NCBI GenBank assembly: GCA_964448185.1
Contig: CAYUVO010000002.1
Span: 4,764 to 68,763, forward strand
From: OFTM382 sp964448185
Lineage (GTDB): Bacteria; Planctomycetota; Phycisphaerae; Phycisphaerales; UBA1924
Direction: 5' to 3'
DNA: 64,000 nucleotides
Positions 26,101-35,214 of this stretch are shown here, piece by piece. The translations under genes and the position numbers were made by a program. The number at the start of each line of letters is the position of its first letter. The stretch's first letter is position 1. Below the pieces are notes generated by a model. It was given only the letters and a program-made list of their open reading frames with translations. It ran no database searches and was not told where the DNA came from.

Positions 26101-27015
26101 TCACCCAGCGGGTGAACACAACTCGCAGGGAACTACCGCTGCAGGCGAGAGGTGGCGGGACAGCCGCGAGGCCAGCTCCTCCTGTTCGCCCTGTGCGCAC
26201 AGCACAAACAGCGTGCTCCCGCTGCCCGTGACATGGACGACTCGGCCGCTCGCCTCTTGGGCAGCAACGATCAGCTCGTCCAACTCGGGCTGGACTCGGC
26301 AGGCAGCTTCGGCCAGATCATTGAACAGCTCCGCTTCGAGCGGATCACTTCCAGCCAATGCCCGCACCCGGTCGGCGTCAAAGCTCGATTGTGGGATCCC
26401 ATCAAACACTCGGTACACCTCGGTGGTCGAGCACCCAAAGCTCGGCACCACCAGCACCACGCCCGCTTGGGCGGGTTGGACCCGCTCGAATGTGTCACCC
26501 ATGCCTGTGACGAGGGCCGGTCGTAGATCGTCCAATGGCTCGCACAAGAAGAACCCCACATCGCTGCCCAATCGGTTCGCAGCCTGAGCGAGTTGATCGG
26601 TGGTGAGATCGAGCGCGTGAAGCTCGTTGAGTCCCATGAGAGTGGCAGCGGCTTCGCTCGAACCCCCGCCGAGCCCGCCACCAACGGGGACACGCTTGGT
26701 GACTTCAATCGCGGTGGTCAGCTCCTTGCCCGCGAGCTGCTCGATCGCGCGATGAGCCCAGACCACCAGATCACGTTCGAGAGGCCAATCCAGAGGCGAC
26801 GGGCACGGTGCGTCATCGGCCCACCTACGCACAAAGCTGGTCGATTGGGATCTTTGAAGCCTCACCGAGCCGCACAGAGAGATCGGGTGCATCCAACTCG
26901 CGATCGGGTGCAGGCCGCCGGGTGCTTGTGTCGATCCGACGGCGAGCGCCAGATTCAGCTTGGCGGGTGCTCGAACAACCACGGCGTCATGTGTGTGGGC
27001 ACAAGGATGAGTCAC
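26101..27015 (-). CDS. ispE: 4-diphosphocytidyl-2-C-methyl-D-erythritol kinase
   Basis: This 304-residue GHMP-family kinase phosphorylates CDP-methylerythritol in the non-mevalonate isoprenoid pathway. The N-terminal motif is VRAPAKLNLALAV, the ATP loop is PVGGGLGGGSSEAAA (about residues 110-124), and the C-terminal GHMP motif is HVTGSGSTLFVL. The start is a GTG (MTHPCAH...). It diverges from the Nif3-like gene with only 23 nt between start codons, so the two promoters must overlap the opposite coding regions or be very compact. Confidence 0.92.
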   Translation of the reverse strand: MTHPCAHTHDAVVVRAPAKLNLALAVGSTQAPGGLHPIASWMHPISLCGSVRLQRSQSTSFVRRWADDAPCPSPLDWPLERDLVVWAHRAIEQLAGKELTTAIEVTKRVPVGGGLGGGSSEAAATLMGLNELHALDLTTDQLAQAANRLGSDVGFFLCEPLDDLRPALVTGMGDTFERVQPAQAGVVLVVPSFGCSTTEVYRVFDGIPQSSFDADRVRALAGSDPLEAELFNDLAEAACRVQPELDELIVAAQEASGRVVHVTGSGSTLFVLCAQGEQEELASRLSRHLSPAAVVPCELCSPAG

Positions 27016-27038
27016 AGCGGGGATCGTAGTATGACAGC

Positions 27039-28181
27039 ATGCAAGTAGCAGACATTGTTCGTGCGATCGAGGCGATCGCTCCTCCGTCGTTGGCCGAGTC
27101 CTGGGACGCGGTCGGGCTCCAGGTGGGCTCGCCCCAGAGCGAGCTTGATGGCCCGGTTCTGTTGACGATCGACCTCACCGAGGCGGTGCTCGCCGAAGCG
27201 GTGGCGATGAGTGCGCGCGCCATCGTGTCATATCACCCGCCGATCTTTGAGCCGTTGCGACAGATTACCGACCGCACGCCGCGCCAGCGGATCGTGTTTG
27301 GTGCGATCGAGGCGGGCATTGCGATCTATTCGCCTCACACCGCGCTCGACGCGGCACCCGGCGGCGTGACCGATTGGCTCTGCGAAGGGCTCAGCGGGGG
27401 AGGTGCAGAGGAAGGGGGAGGCGAGATTGCGGGCGACTGCCGCGCGTTGATCCCGCACGCTCAGGGACAGACCTCCAAGATCGTGACGTTCGTTCCCGCT
27501 GACGCTCTCGACCGTGTGCGTGATTCGATGGCGTCGTGCGGAGCGGGCGTGATCGGCGCATACCGCGCGTGCTCATTCAGCACCACGGGCCAGGGCACGT
27601 TCTTCGGGGATGATTCGACGAATCCCGCGGTGGGCGAGACGGGCCGGTTCGAGCGGGTCGATGAACTGCGATTGGAGATGACGTGCGCCCCGCGCGCAGT
27701 GGCCCTCGCGGTCGAAGCGCTCCGGCAGTTCCACCCCTACGAAGAACCCGCGATCGACGTCTACGACCTGGCAGCGATCCCCGTGCGCGGCGTCGGACCC
27801 GGGCGCAAGCTGGTGCTCGATCAGCCCGCGACGGCCAAGACACTCGCCGATCGGCTGCGCGACCACCTGCCCAAGTCACGCATCCAGCTCGCGTTGCCCG
27901 ACGAGGACGTAGAAGTGAGCACGCTGGGCGTTGTGCCCGGGAGCGGTGCATCGCTCGCGCGGTGCGCGCGCGAGCAGGGCGTCGAGATCCTGGTCACCGG
28001 CGAGATGAAACACCACGACATCATCGCGTGCCTCCACGCGGGTCTCGGGGTGCTCCTGGCGGGTCATACCAATACCGAGCGAGGCTATCTGCCCCGCCTT
28101 GCGAGCCGGTTGAAAGATTCGTTACCGGGATTAGACGTGCGTGTCTCGAAGCGCGATCAAGACCCGCTGCAACCGGCGTAA
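27039..28181 (+). CDS. Nif3-like dinuclear metal-centre protein
   Basis: This 380-residue protein is of the Nif3/YbgI (GTP cyclohydrolase I type 2-like) family, whose members form hexamers with a two-metal centre and an unsettled function. Ligand motifs are visible: SYHPPIF (His66), SPHTALDAAPGG (His100, Asp104) and near the C-terminus GHTNTE (His343, Glu347). An inserted domain between the two halves (about residues 125-280, with TSKIVTFVPADALDRV and FHPYEEPAIDVYDL) matches the PII/CutA-like insertion of long family members. The usual HH pair is here YH, a minor variation. Confidence 0.88.
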   Translation: MQVADIVRAIEAIAPPSLAESWDAVGLQVGSPQSELDGPVLLTIDLTEAVLAEAVAMSARAIVSYHPPIFEPLRQITDRTPRQRIVFGAIEAGIAIYSPHTALDAAPGGVTDWLCEGLSGGGAEEGGGEIAGDCRALIPHAQGQTSKIVTFVPADALDRVRDSMASCGAGVIGAYRACSFSTTGQGTFFGDDSTNPAVGETGRFERVDELRLEMTCAPRAVALAVEALRQFHPYEEPAIDVYDLAAIPVRGVGPGRKLVLDQPATAKTLADRLRDHLPKSRIQLALPDEDVEVSTLGVVPGSGASLARCAREQGVEILVTGEMKHHDIIACLHAGLGVLLAGHTNTERGYLPRLASRLKDSLPGLDVRVSKRDQDPLQPA

Positions 28182-28228
28182 GCGATCGAGGCACGTCAAG
28201 AGGATAATTGGATGCTGGCGAATCAGAT

Positions 28229-28783
28229 CTACGGCGTGTCCGACCGCATCGCAGTCGAAGATGGTTCGCCAAGATCGAGCGTGCCTTGATCGCGGAAGCC
28301 GATCTTGGGGCGCATGATCTTCGAGTCAAAGAGCACGTCCGCCAACTCGCCCGGCTTGGAGTATTCGATCAACCCGCTGAGCACATAACGGGGTGAGCCC
28401 GAGCCCAAAGCATCCAACGGCACCACCGCAGGAAGCAGGATGTCTTGTGTGCCGCCCACGGGCAGGGTGTGTTCGGCGGCCCGCGAGCCGTGGAACACGG
28501 TCTTGCCGTCGACGCTCAAGGTGTAGTCCACGTTGCGAAGCGGCAGCGGTTTGTCTGACGAGTTGAATCCCGAAAGGGTAAACTCGAGACTGATCCCCTC
28601 ATCGGTGCGATCGACGAGGCGGGCCGCCGACACCTCGAACGCGGGCTTCTCGCCTCCGAAGAGGCCGCCGACGCTCAGCACATTGCCGCCGAAGTCTTTG
28701 GCTGCTCGACCCATGCCACAGCCCGAAAGGGCGGTCATGCCCAACAGGCATCCGGCAAGCACGATGTTCAGGGTTCGTCCCAC
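28229..28783 (-). CDS. LEA14-like (late embryogenesis abundant type 2) lipoprotein
   Basis: This 184-residue predicted lipoprotein has a signal peptide ending in the lipobox ALSGC (Cys22). The mature part carries a beta-sandwich pattern typical of LEA type 2/WHy domains: FEVSAARLVDRTDEGISLEF, a central NSSDKPLPLRNVDYTLSVD and a later TQDILLPAVV strand. Such domains occur in bacterial envelope proteins, sometimes stress-related; the function here is unknown. It overlaps the end of the upstream membrane gene by 16 nt, so the two are probably co-transcribed. Confidence 0.75.
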   Translation of the reverse strand: MGRTLNIVLAGCLLGMTALSGCGMGRAAKDFGGNVLSVGGLFGGEKPAFEVSAARLVDRTDEGISLEFTLSGFNSSDKPLPLRNVDYTLSVDGKTVFHGSRAAEHTLPVGGTQDILLPAVVPLDALGSGSPRYVLSGLIEYSKPGELADVLFDSKIMRPKIGFRDQGTLDLGEPSSTAMRSDTP

Positions 28784-29298
28784 GCCTCGGAGCGTAGCAC
28801 CACCCGGTCCACCCGTGTAGGACGCCCTGTGACAGGTTCATCCGCGAGCGAAACCCAGTCGAAGGCATGAATCGTTTCGTCGGCGTTGAGTACCGTGGTC
28901 ATGGAGTGTGCTTCGGCGGTGTAGGTGTGCCAGCGGACCATCAACCAGCCCAGGACGGTGCAGCAGAGCAGAACTCCTAGCTCGCCCGAGAGCCGACGGC
29001 GGGCCTTATAGAGCAAAAACACCGCCAGCATCACGGTGAGCACCTTCCACCCGATCACTGCTGGAACCCCGCCGCCCACCATCACCACGCGGGCAATGGG
29101 GTTTGATTCCATCATCCCAGCCTGGGTCAGATAGGTGAGCGTCATCAGCAGATCGAACAGGCTCATGACGGCCAGAGCCCCCAAGAGCACCGTTACGCGG
29201 ATCGGGCGGTACCGTGTACTCAAGAGCCAAGTCCCCGCCCAAGCCCGAGAGCTGGGCGGCGAACAGGTAGAGACCGCATGGAGGTGTGTGAGAGCCAT
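28768..29298 (-). CDS. DUF5658-like membrane protein
   Basis: This 176-residue protein is predicted to have about three membrane segments (VTVLLGALAVMSLFDLLMTL, then a helix over AVIGWKVLTVMLAVFLLY, then GVLLCCTVLGWLMVRW). The order FDLLMTLTYLTQAGMMESNPIARVV is characteristic of DUF5658-type proteins, which have no known function. The ATG giving MALTHLHAV was chosen; a much longer open frame continues upstream but is antisense to the next gene and lacks similarity. The C-terminus overlaps the lipoprotein gene. Confidence 0.6.
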   Translation of the reverse strand: MALTHLHAVSTCSPPSSRAWAGTWLLSTRYRPIRVTVLLGALAVMSLFDLLMTLTYLTQAGMMESNPIARVVMVGGGVPAVIGWKVLTVMLAVFLLYKARRRLSGELGVLLCCTVLGWLMVRWHTYTAEAHSMTTVLNADETIHAFDWVSLADEPVTGRPTRVDRVVLRSEAWDEP

Positions 29299-29458
29299 GA
29301 TGGAATGCCAGAATCGACACACTCCGGGGATCGCTGTGCCGCGAACTGGCCAGAACTGCTTTGATGGCAAGAACTTGGCGTTGCCTGGGAGGGTTGTGCC
29401 AGCGAGAGGGCGGCAGCTGGTCCGCGATGCGTGGGCCAGATCCATTCGGACGCTGACA

Positions 29459-32400
29459 GTGAGGATGGTGGTCGGGGTGCTCCTGCTCGCAGCGGCGCCG
29501 ATCGCGTCGGCCCAGAATACCGATAACCCGGTGTTCCCGGATGTTTCGCCCTTGGCCCGCGACGGGCTGGCGAGCGTGCCAGGATTGATCGCTGCTGAGA
29601 ACTGGCCCGAGGCCATCCGCACGCTGGCCGAGACGCTCGATCAGCATGCCGATCAGGTGCTCGAGAGTCCTGATCGTCCGGGCGTGTTCATCAGCGTGCG
29701 CCAGCGGGTCCACGAGCTGTTGTTGTCGCGTGGCGAGTTGCTCGATCGGTACCGCCGAGTCCGGGGCCCCGAGGCATTGGCGATGCTCGAAGCGGGCGAT
29801 CACGCGGACGTTGAGCGGACGATGCTGATGACGAGTGCTGGCTTTGAAGCGGCGCTGCGAGTGTCGGAGGAACATCTGCGCAGTGCGCGGTTCGAGACCG
29901 CGCGGCTCACGTTGATGCAACTTGTCAAGCATCCCGACATGCACGGCGATCGTGCTGCCCAAGCAGCCTCGGTGCTCACGAGGATCAATCAGTATCTCGA
30001 TCGGCCAGGGCTCAACGAGCTGGTCGCCGAGTGGTCACACGCAGAAGCACCAGAGACGGTCCCCATCGAGTGGCCCGCATCTGCGCGCACACGATCGTTC
30101 GATCCGTCGCTCCCAGCGGGGCCATTGGAGGTGGAATCGCTTACGGGAGTGCCCTTGCGGAGCATCTCGTTTGGTGAGCGCGCGATGATTCATCCGGCGC
30201 GGAGCGCGGGGATGGACATCGTGCCGCCCGCGTGGGTGTTCCCGCTTGCGGTGGATGACCGGGTGTATCTCAATGACGGGTACCGGGTGACCGCGTTTGA
30301 TCGGTATTCGCTGCGTCCCCACTGGGTCAGCGAGCTTTCGCAGGTCTTTGACATCGAAGTCCAGTCGATGCGGATCAACGAGCCGACGAGTCTGGTGTAC
30401 GCACCGGGTCTGCTCTTGGGCATCACCGGGGTGGTGAGCGACAACGGCGAACGCTGGGGTGATCCTCGGCTCCACGCGATCGACATCGAAACAGGCAGGC
30501 GTCTTTGGTCCGTGTTGCCGGGTGAGCTTGATGATCGGTTGCGTGGCGCGATCTTTCGCGGCGAGCCGGTGATCGAGGGAAACCGGGCGGTGGTGATCGC
30601 GCGGCGAGCGGATCCGTCGCGTCGAGCGGTGAGCGTTTTCTTGGTGAGTGTGTCACTCGCCGATGGCAAGGCGCAGTGGGTGCGTTCGATTGCCAGTGCG
30701 GGTTCGGTGGGCTTTAGCCGGGAGATCGCGGCGGGTGATTGGTTGCTGCTGCATCATGGCGTGGTGTACATGGCCGATCGCATCGGCGCGGTGGCAGCCG
30801 TCGAAGCGGGAACCGGGCGGACTCGTTGGCTTCGGCTCGATACCGCTCCGCCCAGGCGCAGCGGCGCACGGGTCATGACATGGGGCGTGCAGCGACCGAT
30901 CGTGCAGGACGGCTCGATCGTGGTGCTCAACAGCGATCGCAGGCGTGTGTTGTGGATCGATCAGTTGACGGGCGGGCTGGTGGGTTCGATGGGTGCGCCC
31001 AAGCTCAACGACACGCCGCAATGTTTGGTGCGGGTGGATGCGGACACGCTCGCGGTGGTGAGCCATGCTTCGATCGGGTTGATCGAGTCCGATCCCCAGC
31101 GAGCCGAGGCGTCGGCTCCGAGGCTCACCGGGCTGTTGGACGATCAAGGGTTGACCGGGCGCCCGTTCGCCATCAATGGCAGGCTGCTTGCTCCGATTAC
31201 CGACGCGATGATCGTGATCGATCCCGCCCAGCCCCGGCGGCGCGAACGCATCGAGCTCGAAGGCGCGGGCAACGTGGTCGCGCTCGAGAGCCAGTTGCTC
31301 GTTGCGAATGACCGCGAGCTGCGAAGCTTTTTGGTGTGGGACGTGGCGCGGGACGTGCTGCAGGCACGCATCGAGGCCGACCCGCTCAATCCAGATCCCG
31401 CGCTCACACTTGCGGAACTCGCGTTCCGATCGGGCCGAAACGAAGCGGTCATCGGCTCGCTCGATCACGCACTGAACATTGTCGGGCAACAGGCGGACCA
31501 TCCGTTGCGGGTGCGGGCGTATGACACCGTGCTGAGCATGCTCGAGATCGGCGGGAGCCACTGGGTTTACGACAGCCCGGCTGCGAGAACACATCGCGAG
31601 CTCGCGTTTGACGGGTTCGAGTTGCCCGAAGCGTTGCTCGAACGTCTGGAACGAATCGCGACGAGCACGCAGCAACGGGTGGGTGTGCTGATGCTTACGG
31701 GGCGGCTTGCTCAGGCCCGCGAGCAGGCGGCCCGCGCGGTCAAGGCGTACCAGAGCATCGTGCTCGATCCCGAGTTGTCGGGTTCGGTGTGGTCGAGCCG
31801 GGCGCTGACGATCGGTGCGGACCGTGAGGCGGCGCGCCGCTTGCGAGAAGTGCTGATGAAATTCGGGACCGGGTCGTATCAGGAATACGAAGCGCGCGCA
31901 CAGCGAGAGCTGGCGTCCGCTGATGGTCGGGCTGATCCAGCAGGCGTCGCCCAACGCTACCCGGTCGCTCGGGCCGCCGCGAGCGCCTGGCTCCGCGACG
32001 CCGAGCTGCGAGCGGAGGCGGGCGAGAAGGCCAAGGAGCTTACGTCGCTCGAAGCGGGCGCACAGGTGGTCGCGTTTCGTGCCCAGCTCGCTGATCCTGT
32101 CGAGCCAGAGATCGCGGGCGAGTTGTACGGGCGCGTAGTTTCTCGGCTGGTCGAAGCGGGTCGTCTCGCCGCTGCCCGGCGGATGCTCGACACCGCGAGC
32201 GAACATCCCGCGTGGGTCTTGACTCTTGACGGCAAACCGATCAACGCGGCGGCACTGCTCGACAACGTGGGCGAACAACTCGGCCAACGCGGACGACTGC
32301 CGGTCGTGGGCTCGACGATCGGCACCACGCCACAGGTGCTCGAGGGCTGGCGGCTTGCGCTGCCCATGATCGGCGCGATCGAAACACGGCCCGACCGGAT

Positions 32401-33583
32401 GGTCACGATGATCGACGATCGCCGAGGAGTGCTGGGAGTGTTCGAGGCGCGCCCGGGACCCGACGGCGCCACGCTCGAAAGACGGTGGGAACGCCCGTTC
32501 GACACCACTCCGTTTGTGATGCACGTCGATGAACAGCGGGTGCTCGTATATACCGAAGTCGAGCAAGGCCGATACGTCGAACTCATCGACGCTCTCAGCG
32601 GGCAGAGCCAGTGGCGGGTCGGGCCGATCAACAAGCTCCTGAGAATGCCCGATCATCCTCGGCGACGAGGCGGAGGCGTACAGACCGCGCTCGACGGCTG
32701 GCGACAACCCGACGACCTGCTGCTCGCGATGGACACCCAGAGCCTCGTGCTCGCAGCCCGCAACGGGTTCTCGATGGCGATCTCGCTTGATGATGGTCGT
32801 TCGCTGTGGCAAGCGGAACTGCCGATGGACCGCGTGGTAGATCTGAGTGCTGCCGACGGCCAGGTCGTGGTCGTGGGCGATAAAGCAGTCGGACGAAGAC
32901 GCACCGAGTCACGCATGCTCGTGCTCGATACCCGCAGCGGCGAGCGCATCCACCAGAGCAGTGAACTCGGCCAGCCTTACCGCTGGGCGAAGATGACTGA
33001 TCGCGGGCTGATCCTCGTAGGGGTTGATACGGGTGTGCTCGCGGTACATACGCGCACGGGCCTTCCCGCGTGGGCTGCGCGCGAGCCGGTGCTGAGCGAA
33101 ACGCACGGGGCATGGGTGCTCGGGGACCGTGTGCTGGTGGTGGCTCCGGGCGGCGATCTGCTCTTGGGCGATGCGGCGACGGGGCAGTTCGCGGGGCCGC
33201 TCAAGAGACGCGCCAGCCGTCGTGAGATGGTCGGGCTCCAGGCGTGGCTCGATCGTGACCGCGTCGTGGTCGTGAGCGATCAAGGCGTGCGGATCTACGA
33301 CACCGATGGGCGATTGATCGCGAGCGATGGGCTTGTGGGGTTGGCGACGCTGCTCACGCCCGCAGCGGGCGACGGGGTGGCGCTGCTGATCGAGCGTGAT
33401 CCGATTCGTTCAGCGTCGGGCTCGCTCGTGTACCGGATTCGATTGATTGATACGACCACGGGCAAGCTGCTCGATGGCAAGCGGCTCAATCTGCCCGAGC
33501 CGCCCGCGGTTTCGACGTTGCTCGATGGCCTGGTGATCGTTTCGACGCCGAGCGTGAGCGTTGTGCTGCCGATGGGGGAGTAG
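29459..33583 (+). CDS. exported PQQ-type beta-propeller repeat protein
   Basis: This protein of about 1374 residues has an N-terminal signal peptide (MRMVVGVLLLAAAPIASAQ). The GTG start was chosen because it immediately precedes that signal; ATG codons at 29297 and 29465 are alternatives. After a helical segment (about 20-160) come PQQ/BamB-like propeller blades (DIETGRRLWSVLPGELDDRL, VEAGTGRTRWLRLD, IDQLTGGLVGSMG), a long helical TPR-like middle (about 600-960), and a second propeller (LSGQSQWRVGPIN, LDDGRSLWQAELP, DTRSGERIHQSSE). The same two-propeller layout occurs in planctomycete proteins of unknown function; it lacks evident PQQ-cofactor ligands and probably scaffolds envelope complexes. 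It ends 24 nt before convergent rpiB. Confidence 0.8.
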   Translation: MRMVVGVLLLAAAPIASAQNTDNPVFPDVSPLARDGLASVPGLIAAENWPEAIRTLAETLDQHADQVLESPDRPGVFISVRQRVHELLLSRGELLDRYRRVRGPEALAMLEAGDHADVERTMLMTSAGFEAALRVSEEHLRSARFETARLTLMQLVKHPDMHGDRAAQAASVLTRINQYLDRPGLNELVAEWSHAEAPETVPIEWPASARTRSFDPSLPAGPLEVESLTGVPLRSISFGERAMIHPARSAGMDIVPPAWVFPLAVDDRVYLNDGYRVTAFDRYSLRPHWVSELSQVFDIEVQSMRINEPTSLVYAPGLLLGITGVVSDNGERWGDPRLHAIDIETGRRLWSVLPGELDDRLRGAIFRGEPVIEGNRAVVIARRADPSRRAVSVFLVSVSLADGKAQWVRSIASAGSVGFSREIAAGDWLLLHHGVVYMADRIGAVAAVEAGTGRTRWLRLDTAPPRRSGARVMTWGVQRPIVQDGSIVVLNSDRRRVLWIDQLTGGLVGSMGAPKLNDTPQCLVRVDADTLAVVSHASIGLIESDPQRAEASAPRLTGLLDDQGLTGRPFAINGRLLAPITDAMIVIDPAQPRRRERIELEGAGNVVALESQLLVANDRELRSFLVWDVARDVLQARIEADPLNPDPALTLAELAFRSGRNEAVIGSLDHALNIVGQQADHPLRVRAYDTVLSMLEIGGSHWVYDSPAARTHRELAFDGFELPEALLERLERIATSTQQRVGVLMLTGRLAQAREQAARAVKAYQSIVLDPELSGSVWSSRALTIGADREAARRLREVLMKFGTGSYQEYEARAQRELASADGRADPAGVAQRYPVARAAASAWLRDAELRAEAGEKAKELTSLEAGAQVVAFRAQLADPVEPEIAGELYGRVVSRLVEAGRLAAARRMLDTASEHPAWVLTLDGKPINAAALLDNVGEQLGQRGRLPVVGSTIGTTPQVLEGWRLALPMIGAIETRPDRMVTMIDDRRGVLGVFEARPGPDGATLERRWERPFDTTPFVMHVDEQRVLVYTEVEQGRYVELIDALSGQSQWRVGPINKLLRMPDHPRRRGGGVQTALDGWRQPDDLLLAMDTQSLVLAARNGFSMAISLDDGRSLWQAELPMDRVVDLSAADGQVVVVGDKAVGRRRTESRMLVLDTRSGERIHQSSELGQPYRWAKMTDRGLILVGVDTGVLAVHTRTGLPAWAAREPVLSETHGAWVLGDRVLVVAPGGDLLLGDAATGQFAGPLKRRASRREMVGLQAWLDRDRVVVVSDQGVRIYDTDGRLIASDGLVGLATLLTPAAGDGVALLIERDPIRSASGSLVYRIRLIDTTTGKLLDGKRLNLPEPPAVSTLLDGLVIVSTPSVSVVLPMGE

Positions 33584-33607
33584 ATTCGTTGTGTTTGATC
33601 GCCACCG

Positions 33608-34069
33608 CTACTCCACCAGATCGGGGTCGTTGCCGGTTTCGATGGCCTTGATCTGTCGTTGGCGTCGCTCGTGTCGGCCGCCCTCAAACTCGGTGCCCAA
33701 AAACACCTCGACGATCCGATCAATCACCGGCTCACTCAACAAATCACCCGACAAGCACAGCACGTTCGCGTCGTTGTGTGTGCGTGAAAGCTGAGCGCTG
33801 AGTTCGTCAGAGACCAGTGCTGCGCGCGCACCCGCGATTTTGTTGGCTGCGATGGAGACGCCGATGCCCGTGCCACAGATCAGAATGCCGCGCTCGGCTT
33901 GTTGGTCTGCAACCGCATGGGCGACGCGCGAAGCGGGGATCGGGTAGTCGCAAGGCTCAGCGCTAACCCCGGGCACGAGCGAGGCGTCGTGGCCTAGTGA
34001 GCACAGCCGTTCGACCAGGCGATGCCCGATCTCATATCCACGGTGATCGGCGCCGATAGCAATCTTCAC
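33608..34069 (-). CDS. rpiB: ribose-5-phosphate isomerase B
   Basis: This 153-residue enzyme interconverts ribose 5-phosphate and ribulose 5-phosphate. The family start MKIAIGADHRGYE supports the GTG codon, which overlaps the stop of the upstream fusion gene (GTGA); an in-frame TTG two codons earlier is less likely. Catalytic motifs are GADHRG, CGTGIGVSIAANKI (with the active-site cysteine) and SRTHNDANVLCL (histidine). The gene order TsaC-like/YwlE-like then rpiB mirrors the ywlC-ywlE-ywlF order of Bacillus. The last about 30 residues are basic and charged (RHERRQRQIKAIE). Confidence 0.92.
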   Translation of the reverse strand: MKIAIGADHRGYEIGHRLVERLCSLGHDASLVPGVSAEPCDYPIPASRVAHAVADQQAERGILICGTGIGVSIAANKIAGARAALVSDELSAQLSRTHNDANVLCLSGDLLSEPVIDRIVEVFLGTEFEGGRHERRQRQIKAIETGNDPDLVE

Positions 34070-35214
34070 GGGCAAAGCTCCACAAGGCGATGGGCGATCA
34101 GGTCGCGCAGCCGAACAGCGGTCGAGTCGTAGACCTGTTGCGACAGGCCCACCGGATCGGGCACATCGGCACCCTCGGGATCAAGGAGCTGCACGCGGTC
34201 GCTCGCGGTTGGATCGAGCGAGAGCACCGCAGCCGCGTGATGTTGTCCCATGACAAAGATATGCGTTGAATCCTCGATCATCTCACGGGTGATTCCACGA
34301 GATCGGTGCTCGAAGGTGCCGATGGCGAGGGCGCTCAGTGCGGGTCTGATTTCGGCGGAGGCTGCGAGCCCGTCACCGGTAGACGCCCCGGCGGACGAGA
34401 CCGTCACCGGCACGCCGCCAGCGATCGAACCGGGCTGGGCGCGTTCGAGCAGGTCGCGGGCGATCGCTTCAGCCATCGGGCTTCGGCAGGTGTTGCCCGT
34501 ACACACGAACAGCACCCGCAGGCTCAGCAGGCGTTCGATGTGTTTGGAATCGACCGCTCCGACGTGTTCGACTCGGTAGCCGCCGGTGCGCAGCAGCCGA
34601 ACGAGTGTCGTGGGCAATCCCATCACCGGGCCATCATCGAGGATGTGCTCGATGCCTGCGGTGCTCGCGGGTTCGAGGGCAGCGAGCGGGTCGCGGTCGG
34701 GTTGCCATCCGGCGGCTGCGAGACGTTTGGCGACGACGGGCACGCCCGCCATGTTGAGCACGTCGAGGGCCACGCTGTGAGCGGGGACGCGGAAGCCGAT
34801 GATTTGGCCGTCGCCCGTCGCAGCAGGACCAACGATGGCTCCGGGCAGAGCGCCGAGCCGATTCGCGGTGTCGTCGTCCGCGTCGACCTCAAGCAGGAAT
34901 CGCACCGCACCGGGCAAGAGCACCTCGACCAATCGACGATGGACCGGGGCATTCAGCGGCAGGGCTTCGAGGACGTGTGTGACACTCGGGGCATGCCAGG
35001 TGAGGGGTTCACCTTCGATGCCGCCGGGGTTGGGAGCGATCTGGGCGAGCCGAGCGAGGGCCTCGGGGCTGGTGGCTGCTGCGGCGATGCCATAGACGGT
35101 GTCGGTCGGGATGATGGCCAGTTGGCCGTTGCGCAGGCTTTTGGCGGTCTGGCGCAGAGCTTCGGCGCGTTCGTCGGCGGTCATGGATCCAAGGCTGGCG
35201 TGGATGGTGGGCAT
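34066..35214 (-). CDS. TsaC/YrdC-like domain fused to YwlE-like protein-arginine phosphatase domain
   Basis: This is a 382-residue fusion. Residues 1-225 resemble the Sua5/YrdC (threonylcarbamoyl-AMP synthase) fold (IIPTDTVYGIAAAATS, VLLPGAVRFLLEV, FRVPAHSVAL). However, the ATP-binding KxRP motif is replaced by APNPGG (near residue 60) and the SAN motif by VAKRLAAAG (near 161), so catalysis is doubtful. Residues 232-382 are a low-molecular-weight phosphatase with the loop CTGNTCRS (Cys238-Ser245) and the acid DP (Asp353). Thr242 corresponds to the Thr that gives YwlE its specificity for phosphoarginine, where tyrosine phosphatases have Ile. The ribosomal start is uncertain (MPTIHASLG or a slightly later ATG). 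It is coupled to rpiB by a 4-nt overlap. Confidence 0.85.
   Translation of the reverse strand: MPTIHASLGSMTADERAEALRQTAKSLRNGQLAIIPTDTVYGIAAAATSPEALARLAQIAPNPGGIEGEPLTWHAPSVTHVLEALPLNAPVHRRLVEVLLPGAVRFLLEVDADDDTANRLGALPGAIVGPAATGDGQIIGFRVPAHSVALDVLNMAGVPVVAKRLAAAGWQPDRDPLAALEPASTAGIEHILDDGPVMGLPTTLVRLLRTGGYRVEHVGAVDSKHIERLLSLRVLFVCTGNTCRSPMAEAIARDLLERAQPGSIAGGVPVTVSSAGASTGDGLAASAEIRPALSALAIGTFEHRSRGITREMIEDSTHIFVMGQHHAAAVLSLDPTASDRVQLLDPEGADVPDPVGLSQQVYDSTAVRLRDLIAHRLVELCP

Noticed and set aside
30653..32812. Very long minus-strand open frame (719 codons) opposite the PQQ-propeller gene
   Set aside because: Arg/His-rich composition with no family motif; it mirrors the coding strand of a clear gene in high-GC DNA.
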